6,842 bases of DNA from Chroococcidiopsidaceae cyanobacterium CP_BM_RX_35 (GCA_019242465.1 JAFAVL010000586.1:1-6842); one strand, 5' to 3'. Positions 1 to 6,444 are shown, numbered from the stretch's first letter. The notes: generated from the letters alone by a model not told the origin. Numbers and translations are program-made.

Positions 1-829
1 CACCCGCTCGCTGGAGTGGTGCTGGAGCGCCAACAGTGAGAAAGTCATGCACTTTGCGAATTGCCGTCGTTAATTCGGCGCTGGCTAAGATATAGCCAAC
101 TCGCCATCCCGTTACACTATATGTCTTGGAAAGACTATTAATCGTAACTGTCCGCTCTGCCATACCTGGTAGCGTTGCCATAGCAACATGTTTGGCACCG
201 TCATAAAGAATATGCTCATAAATCTCATCGGTGAAAGCCAGCACATCCCATTTCTGACAAAGTTCGGCGATCGCAGCCAATTCGTTGCGTGTGAATACCT
301 TACCTGTCGGATTGTGCGGGGTATTGATAATAATTGCCTTGGTATTTGAGTTAAAAGCTTGACGTAACTCAGCGACATCGAAAGTCCAGTCAGGAGGATG
401 CAGCGCTACATAACGCGGAATAGCATTGGCTAAAACTGCGTCTGGACCGTAATTTTCGTAATAAGGTTCAAACACAATCACTTCTTCACCAGGGTTGACT
501 GTGGCTAGCATCGTCGCCGCCATTGCCTCTGTTGCTCCACAGGTAACAGTGATTTGCGTTTCTGGATCAATGTCCCAGCCTAAATACCAGCTCACCTTCT
601 CGGTGATCGCTTGCCGAAACAGACGATCGCCCCAGGTAATGGCGTATTGATTGATGTCTGCTTGGATCGCCTCACATGCTGCCTTTTTCAGCTCAAGGGG
701 GCAAGGAAAATCTGGAAAACCCTGAGCCAGATTCACTGCACCATGACGCAGTGCCACTCGCGTCATTTCTCGAATGACGGATTCGGTAAATTGGTCTGCT
801 TTAATCGATGTCTTCTGCTTATTGAGCAC
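1..829 (-). CDS. Class I/II PLP-dependent aminotransferase (methionine/glutamine-K/kynurenine aminotransferase-like), C-terminus cut by window edge
   Basis: The reading frame is open from a GTG at 829 to the left edge: 276 codons of a family usually about 390 residues long. It is a fold-type I aminotransferase that moves an amino group from an amino acid to a 2-oxoacid using PLP in the cytoplasm. Visible marks are the NLAQGFPDFP segment near residue 35, GATEA (98-102, phosphate-binding region), PHNPTG (Asn173), DEIY (Asp201, Tyr204), SLSKTYSVTGWR with the PLP lysine at 235, and IRKVHDFLTVGAPAP. These resemble the YbdL methionine aminotransferase and kynurenine/glutamine-K group; the substrate is inferred, not shown. 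GTG is chosen because GAGGA (843-839) lies 9 nt upstream and an in-frame TGA follows shortly before it; ATG at 766 would remove 21 residues. It is co-directional with the ferredoxin gene, 153 nt downstream of it. Its first codons are duplicated at 4058-4129. Confidence 0.93.
   Translation of the reverse strand, partial: MLNKQKTSIKADQFTESVIREMTRVALRHGAVNLAQGFPDFPCPLELKKAACEAIQADINQYAITWGDRLFRQAITEKVSWYLGWDIDPETQITVTCGATEAMAATMLATVNPGEEVIVFEPYYENYGPDAVLANAIPRYVALHPPDWTFDVAELRQAFNSNTKAIIINTPHNPTGKVFTRNELAAIAELCQKWDVLAFTDEIYEHILYDGAKHVAMATLPGMAERTVTINSLSKTYSVTGWRVGYILASAELTTAIRKVHDFLTVGAPAPLQRAG
267..274. repeat. HIP1 octamer GCGATCGC
   Basis: Exact copy of the palindromic HIP1 element that is strongly over-represented in many cyanobacterial genomes. 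It lies inside the aminotransferase coding sequence and is used here only as a taxonomic hint. Confidence 0.85.
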
Positions 830-848
830 CCTCTTTATTCCTCACACT
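777..848 (-). repeat. 72-bp inverted repeat, copy 1 (aminotransferase start region)
   Basis: On the minus strand this segment starts AGTGTGAGGAATAAAG and contains the Shine-Dalgarno GAGGA, the GTG start and the first codons of the aminotransferase, up to the Val codon at residue 18. It matches 4058-4129 on the plus strand at 66 of 72 positions without gaps, including one run of 34 identical bases. The match stops on both sides: beyond 848 and below 777 the flanks do not align. The two copies are inverted relative to each other. Confidence 0.95.
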
Positions 849-982
849 TTTTTATAGTTGCTGAGGCACAGCATTACCTTGTGTCTAGGCTTTAGCCCCA
901 GTGGTCAAGCGGTTGCAACCAATAAAAACAACACAACCGTGACTCTTAATCGCTCGAGCTATTATGGCTCACTCACCAATCT
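849..982. other. Spacer between ferredoxin and aminotransferase genes
   Basis: This 134-base stretch contains no credible gene. On the minus strand it follows the ferredoxin stop and precedes the aminotransferase ribosome-binding site. Some short dyads are present, such as AGGCACA/TGTGTCT around 864-890 and GGTTG/CAACC around 911-950. None is a GC-rich stem followed by a T run, so no terminator is called. Read-through from the ferredoxin into the aminotransferase is possible. Confidence 0.5.
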
Positions 983-1300
983 CTAAGACCTTTTGAAGGG
1001 ATTGATATAAAGGGGATTTTGGCATTCCCTGCCTACTTTAAACTGACAATTGGAGCGAGGATAAGCGATGCACAGCAGCACAAAACCCGCAGCCAGTTGG
1101 GCAGGTTTAAGGCAACGCTGCTGCGCCTGATCAACCTCACCTTGAATGAGTTTTGCAGCACAGGTGATGCATGCACCATATCGACAACCCATTGGTAAAT
1201 GCATTCCTGCCTGTTCCAAAGCTTTCAAAATCGTCTGGTTCTCGCGAACTTCAATGGTGAATTGATCGCGATTTATTAATTCGACCTGGTAAGCTTTCAT
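983..1300 (-). CDS. Plant-type [2Fe-2S] ferredoxin
   Basis: A 105-residue one-electron carrier of the plant/cyanobacterial [2Fe-2S] class. The cluster ligands are Cys39, Cys44, Cys47 and Cys77, in the canonical C-x4-C-x2-C-x29-C spacing, within CRYGACITCAAKL and GFVLLCIAYP. Three further cysteines (63, 85, 93) and a tail ending LYINPFKRS depart from photosynthetic PetF, so this is probably a specialised isoform; I cannot name the subtype. The ATG at 1300 is preferred because the protein then starts at the normal ferredoxin beta-strand (MKAYQVEL). The longer open frame up to 1486 would run 140 bases into the SBP56 gene and adds no ferredoxin-like sequence. It lies 46 nt downstream of the SBP56 stop on the same strand, so the two are probably co-transcribed. 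That makes it a candidate redox partner for sulfur chemistry at this locus (inference). Confidence 0.93.
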   Translation of the reverse strand: MKAYQVELINRDQFTIEVRENQTILKALEQAGMHLPMGCRYGACITCAAKLIQGEVDQAQQRCLKPAQLAAGFVLLCIAYPRSNCQFKVGRECQNPLYINPFKRS

Positions 1301-1346
1301 TCCCAACGGTCTCTTGAACGAATGATTTAGATGAACTGAATTCTGC

Positions 1347-2696
1347 TCAAACCCAAATATCGGATGTGCAATCGCCACCGGGATAACGCATCTCATGAGC
1401 ACGAGATGGTCCCTTCGGTTCTGCACCAAAATCAACGTAGAAATTTGGATTAATTGACAATCCTCCTGTTTCGGTGTTGCAATCAATTTGCAAAATAGAA
1501 GAACCCTCTTTCACCAAGTCAGGATAAAACTGGTCATCCCATGTGCTGAACAACGAGTTCGTTACATAAAGTCGTTTTCCATCTAAGCTTAATTGCAGCA
1601 TTTGGGGACCGCCAATCAGTTTATGACCTTTCACTTCTCCACTTTTGCCTAGCAATCCACCGACCCAAACTTCTCCTGTTTGTTTAGGATTTTGTGGATC
1701 GCTAATGTCGTACTGGCGAATATCACCATGTAGCCAATTAGAGAAGTAGAGGAAGCGATCATCTAAAGACACAATTATATCGGTAATCAAAGAGGGCAAT
1801 GGAATTGGGAAACCCTCTAAATCAACAGTTGGCACATCAATAACTTTGTCTACCTGCCACGTACCATTTTTATACCAATGCCAGATGTTGCTGCTAAGAG
1901 CAGCTCCTACAAATCCATGAGTGCTATCGGGATTGTGATGGAACCGAACTTCTAATGGAATCAACCCATCCTCACTTAAATCTACACTTTGAATGATTTC
2001 GTGCTTTTCCCAGTCCCAAAAGTGGAGATGTTGCCCGTACTTTCCAGCGGCCACATCGTTCAAATCAAAACCAGGATAAAAGGTTTTGGGTGCCCCCCAC
2101 TCACTGCTGACCATGATGTTGTGGCGGGGTTGGTACCAAAAGTCGTAATTGAATTTTCTGCCGTTGGCTTCTTGCTCCCAACGACCGAAAATGTCGAAGT
2201 TATCGTCAAGCAGCAAAAAGCCACCAGGACCATTTCCTTCACTGTCGCCCAGCATGGAGATCATGACCTGCCCGTTAGCCAGGCAATGGACGGTGTGGGG
2301 AGCAGAAAGATTGACTTTGGCTTTAATATCTTCTGGTTCAATCACTTTATAGAGTTTGGGAGCTTTTGGATCGACCGTATCCACAATGTAAACCCGACTG
2401 GAACGTATACCAGGAATCACTAAATAGCGACGGAATTTGCTGTCGTCTCCATGACAGGAGCTACAGGCATTCCAACCAAAATGATGAAGTTCATCGCCAA
2501 TGTAGGGCATTGGTAGACGGTGAATCACTTGGGAGTAGGTTGGAGATTCTGGAGCAACATCTACCGTTGCTAAATAGTCGGGTTCTGCAATTGTGGAGCC
2601 AGTATAAAGGGCAATCGTATACAGAAGCTTTTCCCGCTCTCCTTGTAGGGCAGCTTCTGGTGATGCATAGCCGGGTCCACAACAAGTGTGCGACAT
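1347..2696 (-). CDS. Selenium-binding protein 56 family / methanethiol oxidase-like protein
   Basis: A 449-residue, apparently full-length SBP56 (SELENBP1) family protein, a beta-propeller. Characterised homologues (human SELENBP1, bacterial MtoX) are methanethiol oxidases that convert methanethiol, O2 and water to H2S, formaldehyde and H2O2; the bacterial enzyme is copper-dependent. Family marks are the N-terminal CCGPGYASP (5-13), [14 protein letters not shown] with the CSSC motif at 78-81, APHTVHC (His134, His137), [11 protein letters not shown] (His253, His254, His260), [14 protein letters not shown] (His323) and [11 protein letters not shown] near the C-terminus (His434). The clustered conserved histidines are the candidate metal ligands. 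No signal peptide is seen, unlike periplasmic MtoX, so a cytoplasmic location is likely. The ATG at 2696 has TGAGG at 2708-2704, 7 nt upstream. It heads the minus-strand group and is transcribed divergently from the ssuA-like gene. Family assignment is firm; the substrate is inferred. Confidence 0.95.
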   Translation of the reverse strand: MSHTCCGPGYASPEAALQGEREKLLYTIALYTGSTIAEPDYLATVDVAPESPTYSQVIHRLPMPYIGDELHHFGWNACSSCHGDDSKFRRYLVIPGIRSSRVYIVDTVDPKAPKLYKVIEPEDIKAKVNLSAPHTVHCLANGQVMISMLGDSEGNGPGGFLLLDDNFDIFGRWEQEANGRKFNYDFWYQPRHNIMVSSEWGAPKTFYPGFDLNDVAAGKYGQHLHFWDWEKHEIIQSVDLSEDGLIPLEVRFHHNPDSTHGFVGAALSSNIWHWYKNGTWQVDKVIDVPTVDLEGFPIPLPSLITDIIVSLDDRFLYFSNWLHGDIRQYDISDPQNPKQTGEVWVGGLLGKSGEVKGHKLIGGPQMLQLSLDGKRLYVTNSLFSTWDDQFYPDLVKEGSSILQIDCNTETGGLSINPNFYVDFGAEPKGPSRAHEMRYPGGDCTSDIWV

Positions 2697-2877
2697 AGAC
2701 GTACCTCAACTCAAAGTGTAAAGTTTTGGCTTTCAGTTATTAGCCCTAAGTTTATATTTAAGCAGTATATACGGAAAATATATCAGTTTACCGTATTTTA
2801 GGAGTCAGGTGACGTTGAACTGGTCATCACGCCAGAAGCAGGATAGCCCAATCACCAAAAGTGCGGAAAACCCAATA

Positions 2878-2906
2878 TTGGATACTAAAAATTAATTAAG
2901 TACAGT
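2878..2906 (+). promoter_or_regulatory. Candidate sigma-70-type promoter for the ssuA-like gene
   Basis: TTGGAT (2878-2883) and TACAGT (2901-2906) each match the -35 and -10 consensus at 4 of 6 positions and are separated by 17 nt. Transcription would begin near 2913, giving a leader of about 110 nt. The -35 element overlaps the palindrome CCAATATTGG, which could therefore act as an operator. The evidence is consensus matching only, in AT-rich sequence where chance matches are common. Confidence 0.25.
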
Positions 2907-2909
2907 ATT

Positions 2910-2969
2910 TTGCTCGAATTACAGTAGATTATAAAGCTAGGAGAGTTAGCAGCGCTCTCATTCGAGCAA
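2910..2969 (+). promoter_or_regulatory. Inverted repeat with nested hairpin in the ssuA-like upstream region
   Basis: TTGCTCGAAT (2910-2919) and ATTCGAGCAA (2960-2969) are perfectly complementary. Between them lies a smaller hairpin, GAGAG (2941-2945) with CTCTC (2955-2959). If transcribed, this would form a 10-bp stem closing over an internal stem-loop at the start of the leader. In DNA it could instead be two half-sites for a regulator. It matches no riboswitch class I recognise. Confidence 0.5.
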
Positions 2970-3022
2970 TTATCAACCAATACTCTTCAACCTGCGATTT
3001 TCAGCATTGAGGAACAGACATC

Positions 3023-4057
3023 TTGATTCAATTAGACTGGTTCCCCGTTTTAGCCACTTTCAGGCGACATACAGCATCGATCTTGCTATTTACTGTGGGT
3101 TTGGTTTTTAGTTTGACGATTTCTGCTTGCACGTCGAACAACGCTGCTGATTCTCCAGCTACACCAGCTAATAATTCAGGCTCAAACAAAGTAACGGTAC
3201 AGATTGGTTATCAGAAATCTGGAACCCTGACTTTTGTAAAGGCGCAAGGGAGTTTAGAAAAACGCCTTGCGTCTACTGGTAATTCGGTTAGATGGATCGA
3301 ATTCCCCTCTGGACCACCGTTGCTAGAAGCCATGAATGCAGGTAGCGTTGACTTTGGACACACAGGAGATGCACCGCCAATATTTGCCCAGGCAGCTGGG
3401 ATACCAATGCTGTATGTCGCCGCTACACCACCGAGCCCTGAGGGCTCAGCAATCCTAGTCCGCAACAATTCCCCACTACAGCGCGTAGCTGACCTAAAAG
3501 GCAAGAAAGTAGCATTTGCCAAGGGATCGAGCGCTCACAATTTGGTAGTGCAAGCATTAACAGCAGCAGGATTACAATACAGTGACATTCAACCAAAGTT
3601 GCTAGCTCCAGCAGATGCCCGTGCTGCTTTTGAGCAAGGCAGTGTGGATGCCTGGGCAATTTGGGACCCATTCTTCGCCGCTGCCCAACGAGCAACTGGC
3701 GCTCGTGTCCTAGTAGATGGAAAAAACCTTGTGTCTGGCAGGGAATTCTATCTGGCTTCGCGAGCTTTTACCAGCGCTCACCCCGAGCTTGTCGAACTAG
3801 TGGTAGAGGAAATCAACCAAGCTGGGAACTGGGCAAAAGAGAATTCCCATCGGGCAGCTGAATTTTTGGCACCGCAGCTAGGGATCGATCTTCCAAGCAT
3901 GGAGCAGGCGGAGCGAAGGCGGAAACGTTACGGAGTAAAACCTGTTACAGAGGCAGTGGTTGCAGAGCAACAAAAGGTGGCGGACACGTTTTTGCGTTTG
4001 CAGTTAATTCCTAAACCAATCAATGTTCAGGAAGTCATCTGGACACCGAAAGCGTAG
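3023..4057 (+). CDS. ssuA: SsuA-like aliphatic sulfonate ABC transporter substrate-binding lipoprotein
   Basis: A 344-residue solute-binding protein of the SsuA/TauA/NrtA family, which delivers sulfonates or related organosulfur compounds to an ABC importer. Residues 1-36 form a lipoprotein signal: a basic FRRH stretch, a hydrophobic core around 19-33, and lipobox ISAC with the lipidated Cys at 36. The mature domain shows the SsuA hallmarks: GYQKSGTL near 62, EFPSGPPLLEAMNAGSVDFG (93-112), HTGDAPPIFAQAAG (113-126), DLKGKKVAFAKGSSAHN, and VDAWAIWDPFFAA with Trp214 and Asp215. The start is TTG, with AGGA (3010-3013) 9 nt upstream; it gives a normal signal peptide and no ATG is available before the mature domain. 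No permease or ATPase gene follows within the window, so the membrane components must be encoded elsewhere. It is divergent from SBP56 and co-directional with the fusion gene. The exact ligand is not determined. Confidence 0.92.
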   Translation: MIQLDWFPVLATFRRHTASILLFTVGLVFSLTISACTSNNAADSPATPANNSGSNKVTVQIGYQKSGTLTFVKAQGSLEKRLASTGNSVRWIEFPSGPPLLEAMNAGSVDFGHTGDAPPIFAQAAGIPMLYVAATPPSPEGSAILVRNNSPLQRVADLKGKKVAFAKGSSAHNLVVQALTAAGLQYSDIQPKLLAPADARAAFEQGSVDAWAIWDPFFAAAQRATGARVLVDGKNLVSGREFYLASRAFTSAHPELVELVVEEINQAGNWAKENSHRAAEFLAPQLGIDLPSMEQAERRRKRYGVKPVTEAVVAEQQKVADTFLRLQLIPKPINVQEVIWTPKA

Positions 4058-4129
4058 AGTGTGAGGAATAAAGCGGTTGATAAATCAGCAGAAGACATCG
4101 ATTAAAGCAGACCAATTTACAGAATCCGT
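4058..4129 (+). repeat. 72-bp inverted repeat, copy 2 (upstream of fusion gene)
   Basis: Begins at the base after the ssuA-like stop codon (TAG, 4055-4057) and ends 11 nt before the fusion-gene ATG. It is an ungapped copy of 848-777 with six differences. Five fall in the first 29 bases, around the start codon; the sixth changes a Thr codon ACC to ACA without altering the residue. It thus carries a relocated Shine-Dalgarno (GAGGA, 4063-4067), a start codon (TTG instead of GTG) and the first 17 or so codons of an aminotransferase, with no aminotransferase body behind them. Confidence 0.95.
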
Positions 4130-4151
4130 TAAGCGTAGGTATGGCTCCTAA
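4077..4151 (+). pseudogene. Truncated aminotransferase 5' remnant, or 24-codon leader ORF
   Basis: The TTG at 4077 has GAGGA 9 nt upstream, the same arrangement as the true aminotransferase start. It opens 24 codons that read QKTSIKADQFTESV, matching aminotransferase residues 4-18 except for one Lys/Gln change, and then diverge (KRRYGS) and stop at TAA (4149-4151). The stop lies 11 nt inside the fusion gene, in another frame. It may be only a dead fragment of a second aminotransferase. It could also be translated as a leader that couples translation to the fusion gene, whose own Shine-Dalgarno is poor. Expression is not demonstrable from the sequence. Confidence 0.6.
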
Positions 4152-6444
4152 TTTTCCAATTTCTAATACTCCAACCACGATCGCCATCGTTGGGGGTGGC
4201 TTTAGTGGTTCTCTGGTGGCTGCCAACCTGTTGAAGACTGCAACCCGACCCCTGCTCATTAAACTGATTGAGCGCAGTCACGACATCGGTAAGGGAGTCG
4301 CCTACAGCACGGACACCAGCAGTCATTTGCTGAATGTATCAGCAGGCAATATGAGTGCATTTCCAGATGATCCAGGTCATCTGCTGCGATGGCTTAACTA
4401 CAACCGTAGTGAGTTGGCGGCAATCCTTCCTGATGAAGTTAACGCCAGCATTTTCATTCCCCGTCAGATCTACGGTCTCTACATTCAATCAATTCTGGAG
4501 GAAGCAGAAGCGACGGCTGCGAGTTCCGTCCGGCTAGAGAGATTGATTGATGAAGTGGTAGCGGTGGAGCCAGAAGGAAAAGGCGCGATTGTCTCCCTCC
4601 GTAGCAGTCTCCGTTTTCTAGCCGACAAGGTAGTGCTTTCCCTGGGGAATTCACCCTCCACCCCCCTTGTATCCCGGCACTTAGATGGCAACGACGAACG
4701 CCTACGAGATGGCTGGTCAACCAATGCACTAGTAGATCTTGAGCCTGATGCGCCAGTATTGCTAATTGGCACTGGGCTGACGATGGTGGATATAGTGGTG
4801 TCTCTTCACGAGCGGCAACATCGGGGCAAAGTTTATGCTGTGTCTCGACGGGGATTGTTTCCACTCCGGCATCAAGCGACCAAACCTTACCCCGCCTTTC
4901 TGAATGCAGAAACTGCACCAAAAACCATTCGGGGTTTGTTGCGTTGCGTTCGGGCGGAGGTGAAGGTTGCTGCCACGCAGGGTTATGACTGGCGAGCGGT
5001 GATAGATGCCCTACGTCCCATCACTCAGCAACTCTGGCAGCAGCTACCCAGCGTTGAACAGCAGCGCTATTTGCGCCATATCAAACCCCATTGGGAGGTG
5101 CATCGTCACCGTATTGCTCCCAGGATTGGTGATGTTGTAAATGAGATGCTGAATTCGGGTCAGCTCACCATTTCTGCAGGGCGCATTCAGGATTATCATG
5201 CTTTGCCTGACGCTGTAGCAGTGACCGTTCGCGAGCGCCAAACGCAAACCACTGATGTCCTGAGCGTTAGCCGCGTGGTGAATTGTACGGGGGTGGAAGC
5301 AGATTATCGCTACTCGTCCCAACCCCTGATCGTCAATTTGCGAGCCCAGGGTTTGATCCGTCCCAATGGAATTGGCTTGGGGCTAGATACAGCAACACGA
5401 GGAGCAGTATTGGACGCAAATGGCAACATTTCAACTTTACTCTATACGCTGGGAACCCCTCGCAAGGGAGATTTGTGGGAAACTACCGCCGTTCCAGAAC
5501 TTCGAGAACAGGCGCAAATGGTGTCCGAGGCGGTGTTGCAGTCGCTTCCAGTGCGTGTGCGTCCTGTCTCTACCACGTCTCTATCAACCAGACGCATAGA
5601 AGACCGCTCAGTCAGTCAAGGAATTCCCCAATCAACTCTGCTATTTCGCCAATTCTTTGACCATGAATCCAGTACCTACACTTACCTGATTGCTGACAGG
5701 CAGACGAGAGATGCCGTGTTGGTTGATGCTGTATTAGAGCAGGTTGACCGCGATTTACAGGCGCTGGATGAACTAGAGTTAACGCTACGCTATTGTCTGG
5801 AAACTCATATCCATGCCGATCACATCACAGGGGCGGGCAAGCTAAGACAGCAAACGGGTTGTCGGATCATGGTGCCCCAGAATACAACTGTGATGTCTGC
5901 CGATCGCTCCCTTGCAGATGGTGAAACTTTAGTAGTGGGGTCTGTGGTGATACAGGCGATCGCCACACCAGGGCACACCCAAAGCCACATGGCATATTTG
6001 ATCAACAGCAACCACCTGTTAACCGGCGATGCTCTATTGATTCGTGGCTGTGGACGAACAGACTTTCAGGAGGGTGATGCTGGAACCTTATACGATGCGG
6101 TGACGCAACGGTTATTTACCCTACCAGACGACACTCTAGTGTATCCTGGTCACGACTACAAAGGATGCACCGTTTCCACCATTGGCGAAGAAAAACGCCT
6201 GAATCCCAGATTTGCCGATCGTAGCCGCGCTCAGTTTATTACGATCATGAGTCATCTTGGCTTGAGCTATCCCAAAAAGATGAAGGAAGCTGTACCTGCA
6301 AACGAATACTGTGGTGATTTTATTCCCCAATCTAGTCTAAGCAACGTCATAAGCCCTGCGACAAATGAGGATCAGAAAAAAGTAGAACTTATGCTATCGA
6401 CCAATACTGAAATTTACAATGATTATTTTGCTATGTACATTTAA
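4141..6444 (+). CDS. Fusion enzyme: COG4529-type FAD/NAD(P)-binding oxidoreductase + ETHE1-type persulfide dioxygenase
   Basis: One uninterrupted frame of 767 residues. Residues about 12-480 form a FAD/NAD(P)-binding oxidoreductase of the NAD_binding_9/COG4529 type: IAIVGGGFSGS (15-24) is the dinucleotide-binding loop, followed by GKGVAYSTD (50-58), LLIGTGLTMVD (207-217), VVNCTGVEADYR (379-390) and LGTPRKGDLWETTAVPE (437-453). Its substrate is unknown. Residues about 495-730 are a whole ETHE1-like metallo-beta-lactamase-fold domain: THIHADH (555-561), GHTQSH (611-616), RGCGRTDFQ (635-643), YPGHDY (668-673), RLNPR (686-690) and AVPANEYCG. Predicted mononuclear Fe(II) ligands are His556, His612 and Asp630, by analogy with human ETHE1 His79/His135/Asp154. 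ETHE1 enzymes oxidise glutathione persulfide to sulfite. The final 37 residues are an extra tail. ATG 4141 is the only usable start: no ATG, GTG or TTG occurs between it and the upstream in-frame TAA (4081). Its AGG is too close to serve well as a ribosome-binding site. The two domain assignments are firm; a combined reaction is inferred. Confidence 0.92.
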   Translation: MAPNFPISNTPTTIAIVGGGFSGSLVAANLLKTATRPLLIKLIERSHDIGKGVAYSTDTSSHLLNVSAGNMSAFPDDPGHLLRWLNYNRSELAAILPDEVNASIFIPRQIYGLYIQSILEEAEATAASSVRLERLIDEVVAVEPEGKGAIVSLRSSLRFLADKVVLSLGNSPSTPLVSRHLDGNDERLRDGWSTNALVDLEPDAPVLLIGTGLTMVDIVVSLHERQHRGKVYAVSRRGLFPLRHQATKPYPAFLNAETAPKTIRGLLRCVRAEVKVAATQGYDWRAVIDALRPITQQLWQQLPSVEQQRYLRHIKPHWEVHRHRIAPRIGDVVNEMLNSGQLTISAGRIQDYHALPDAVAVTVRERQTQTTDVLSVSRVVNCTGVEADYRYSSQPLIVNLRAQGLIRPNGIGLGLDTATRGAVLDANGNISTLLYTLGTPRKGDLWETTAVPELREQAQMVSEAVLQSLPVRVRPVSTTSLSTRRIEDRSVSQGIPQSTLLFRQFFDHESSTYTYLIADRQTRDAVLVDAVLEQVDRDLQALDELELTLRYCLETHIHADHITGAGKLRQQTGCRIMVPQNTTVMSADRSLADGETLVVGSVVIQAIATPGHTQSHMAYLINSNHLLTGDALLIRGCGRTDFQEGDAGTLYDAVTQRLFTLPDDTLVYPGHDYKGCTVSTIGEEKRLNPRFADRSRAQFITIMSHLGLSYPKKMKEAVPANEYCGDFIPQSSLSNVISPATNEDQKKVELMLSTNTEIYNDYFAMYI
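5956..5963. repeat. HIP1 octamer GCGATCGC
   Basis: Second exact HIP1 copy, inside the dioxygenase part of the fusion gene and within the longer palindrome GGCGATCGCC. One-base variants occur at 602-608 and 624-630. Together they support a cyanobacterial host. Confidence 0.85.
6331..6444 (+). other. Unexplained 37-residue C-terminal extension of the fusion enzyme
   Basis: The recognisable ETHE1 domain ends near AVPANEYCGDFIPQ (residue 730), where human ETHE1 also ends shortly after its CG. The last 37 residues, including NEDQKKVELM and IYNDYFAMYI, match nothing I recognise and are richer in A+T codons than the domain before them. The frame may have read into former intergenic DNA after loss of an earlier stop, or this may be a small added module. 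Confidence 0.6.

Larger units (their letters stand above)
2697..3022. promoter_or_regulatory. Divergent intergenic control region between SBP56 and ssuA-like genes
   Basis: These 326 bases contain no gene and must hold the promoters of both divergent transcription units. Visible elements are an AT-rich zone at 2750-2800 with a dyad ATACGG (2769-2774) / CCGTAT (2791-2796), a perfect 10-bp palindrome CCAATATTGG (2872-2881), and a 10-bp perfect inverted repeat at 2910-2919/2960-2969. The SBP56 Shine-Dalgarno sequence is at 2708-2704 (minus strand). No regulator binding site could be assigned to a known factor; an NtcA-type GTA-N8-TAC was looked for and not found. Confidence 0.7.

Noticed and set aside
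112..378. Minus-strand 88-codon open frame
   Set aside because: It is out of frame with the intact aminotransferase reading frame, which runs through the same bases with all family motifs.
611..895. Plus-strand 94-codon open frame opposite the aminotransferase start
   Set aside because: It is the antisense shadow of the aminotransferase and of repeat copy 1. A similar peptide appears opposite repeat copy 2 (4035-4259) simply because the repeat is duplicated.
895..945. tRNA-like string AGTGGTCAAGCGGTTGCAACC
   Set aside because: It resembles a D-arm region of some tRNAs, but no anticodon arm, T-arm or acceptor pairing could be found around it.
895..982. Rho-independent terminator after the ferredoxin gene
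   Set aside because: Only short, weak dyads without a following T run on the minus strand.
1301..1486. N-terminal extension of the ferredoxin frame up to an ATG at 1486
   Set aside because: It overlaps the 3' end of the SBP56 gene by 140 bases and its translation has no ferredoxin-like or targeting character. The ATG at 1300 gives a normal ferredoxin N-terminus.
1989..2423. Plus-strand 144-codon open frame opposite SBP56
   Set aside because: No recognisable motif, and it lies wholly within a strongly conserved gene on the other strand.
777..4129. Composite transposon or integron with the 72-bp repeats as ends
   Set aside because: No transposase, integrase or target-site duplication is visible, and the repeats contain coding sequence of the aminotransferase rather than transposon-like termini.
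4454..4921. Minus-strand 155-codon open frame inside the fusion gene
   Set aside because: Antisense to the conserved flavoprotein half; composition looks like a frame shadow, with no supported start or domain.
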